A stretch of 6,124 bases of DNA from Pseudomonadota bacterium (GTDB lineage: Bacteria > Pseudomonadota > Alphaproteobacteria > Rhizobiales > Kaistiaceae), in contig JAEVZM010000230.1 in the NCBI GenBank assembly GCA_023392225.1, positions 1 to 6,124 of the forward strand, in the 5' to 3' direction. Shown here one piece after another: positions 5,944 to 6,124 of the stretch (positions are counted from its first letter, which is position 1; each line of letters starts with the position of its first letter). The translations under genes were made by a program, and so were the position numbers. The notes beneath the pieces were generated by a model. That model had not been told where the DNA came from. It did no database searches and saw only the letters and a program-made list of their open reading frames with translations.

Positions 5944-6124
5944 CTAGTGCGTGGTCGGGAAGGTGAACACCGCGCCGGACTTGATGCCGTCGGGCCAGCG
6001 CGTCGTCACCGTCTTGAGCCGGGTATAGAAGTGGATGCCCTCCGGCCCGTAGATCGCGTGGTCGCCGAAGAGGGACCGCTTCCAGCCGCCGAAGGAGTGG
6101 TAGGCGACCGGCACCGGCAGCGGC
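5944..6124 (-). CDS. mmsA: CoA-acylating methylmalonate-semialdehyde dehydrogenase, C-terminal end (cut by window edge)
   Basis: Only the last 59 codons and a TAG stop are in the window; the catalytic cysteine and NAD-binding parts lie beyond the right edge. The visible segment matches the end of MmsA-type aldehyde dehydrogenases: PVPVAYHSFGGWKRSLFGD, then IYGPEGIHFYTRLKTVTTRW and a short hydrophobic ending. The SFGGWKRSLFGD variant is characteristic of proteobacterial members of this group. The enzyme converts malonate semialdehyde to acetyl-CoA, or methylmalonate semialdehyde to propionyl-CoA, using NAD+ and CoA with loss of CO2. In pyrimidine catabolism these semialdehydes come from beta-alanine (uracil) and beta-aminoisobutyrate (thymine). 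It would be the final step of the pathway encoded here. The same enzyme type also serves valine and inositol catabolism, but its position beside the amidase and hydantoinase favours pyrimidines. Confidence 0.9.
   Translation of the reverse strand, partial: PLPVPVAYHSFGGWKRSLFGDHAIYGPEGIHFYTRLKTVTTRWPDGIKSGAVFTFPTTH

Overview
This is a GC-rich window (roughly two-thirds G+C by eye) of bacterial chromosome. Every supported gene lies on the minus strand, so transcription runs from right to left. Base composition, codon use and protein style suggest an alphaproteobacterium, perhaps of the Rhodospirillales or Rhizobiales type. That is an inference; no rRNA or other phylogenetic marker is present. 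There are no mobile elements, tRNAs or CRISPR arrays, and no gene-free stretch longer than 92 bases.

Layout in transcription order: (1) 6124-5944, the last 59 codons of a CoA-acylating (methyl)malonate-semialdehyde dehydrogenase. (2) 5924-5397, a small exported protein of unknown function. (3) A 92-base gap holding four tandem 10-base repeats, a candidate regulatory site. (4) 5304-4054, an M20-family Zn-dependent amidase, probably beta-ureidopropionase / N-carbamoyl amino acid hydrolase. (5) 4057-3671, an NTF2/SnoaL-like small protein with an acidic tail, overlapping the amidase by 4 bases. (6) 3619-2168, a dihydropyrimidinase/hydantoinase with all metal ligands. (7) 2107-1229, an ABC importer ATPase. 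(8) 1222-290, the matching inner-membrane permease. (9) 293-1, the first 97 codons of an FAD-dependent amine-oxidase-like protein, overlapping the permease by 4 bases.

Together these genes look like a reductive pyrimidine (uracil/thymine) catabolic locus. The hydantoinase would open dihydrouracil or dihydrothymine to the N-carbamoyl-beta-amino acid. The amidase would release beta-alanine or beta-aminoisobutyrate, CO2 and ammonia. After transamination, the semialdehyde dehydrogenase would make acetyl-CoA or propionyl-CoA. The ABC transporter would bring in the base or a related compound. The first enzyme (dihydropyrimidine dehydrogenase, PreA/PreT type), the transaminase and the transporter's substrate-binding protein are not in the window and may lie on either side.

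The core is a recognisable pathway. The less explained parts are the NTF2-like protein translationally coupled to the amidase, the exported unknown protein, the amine-oxidase-like flavoprotein coupled to the permease, and the 10-base repeat array ahead of the amidase gene.
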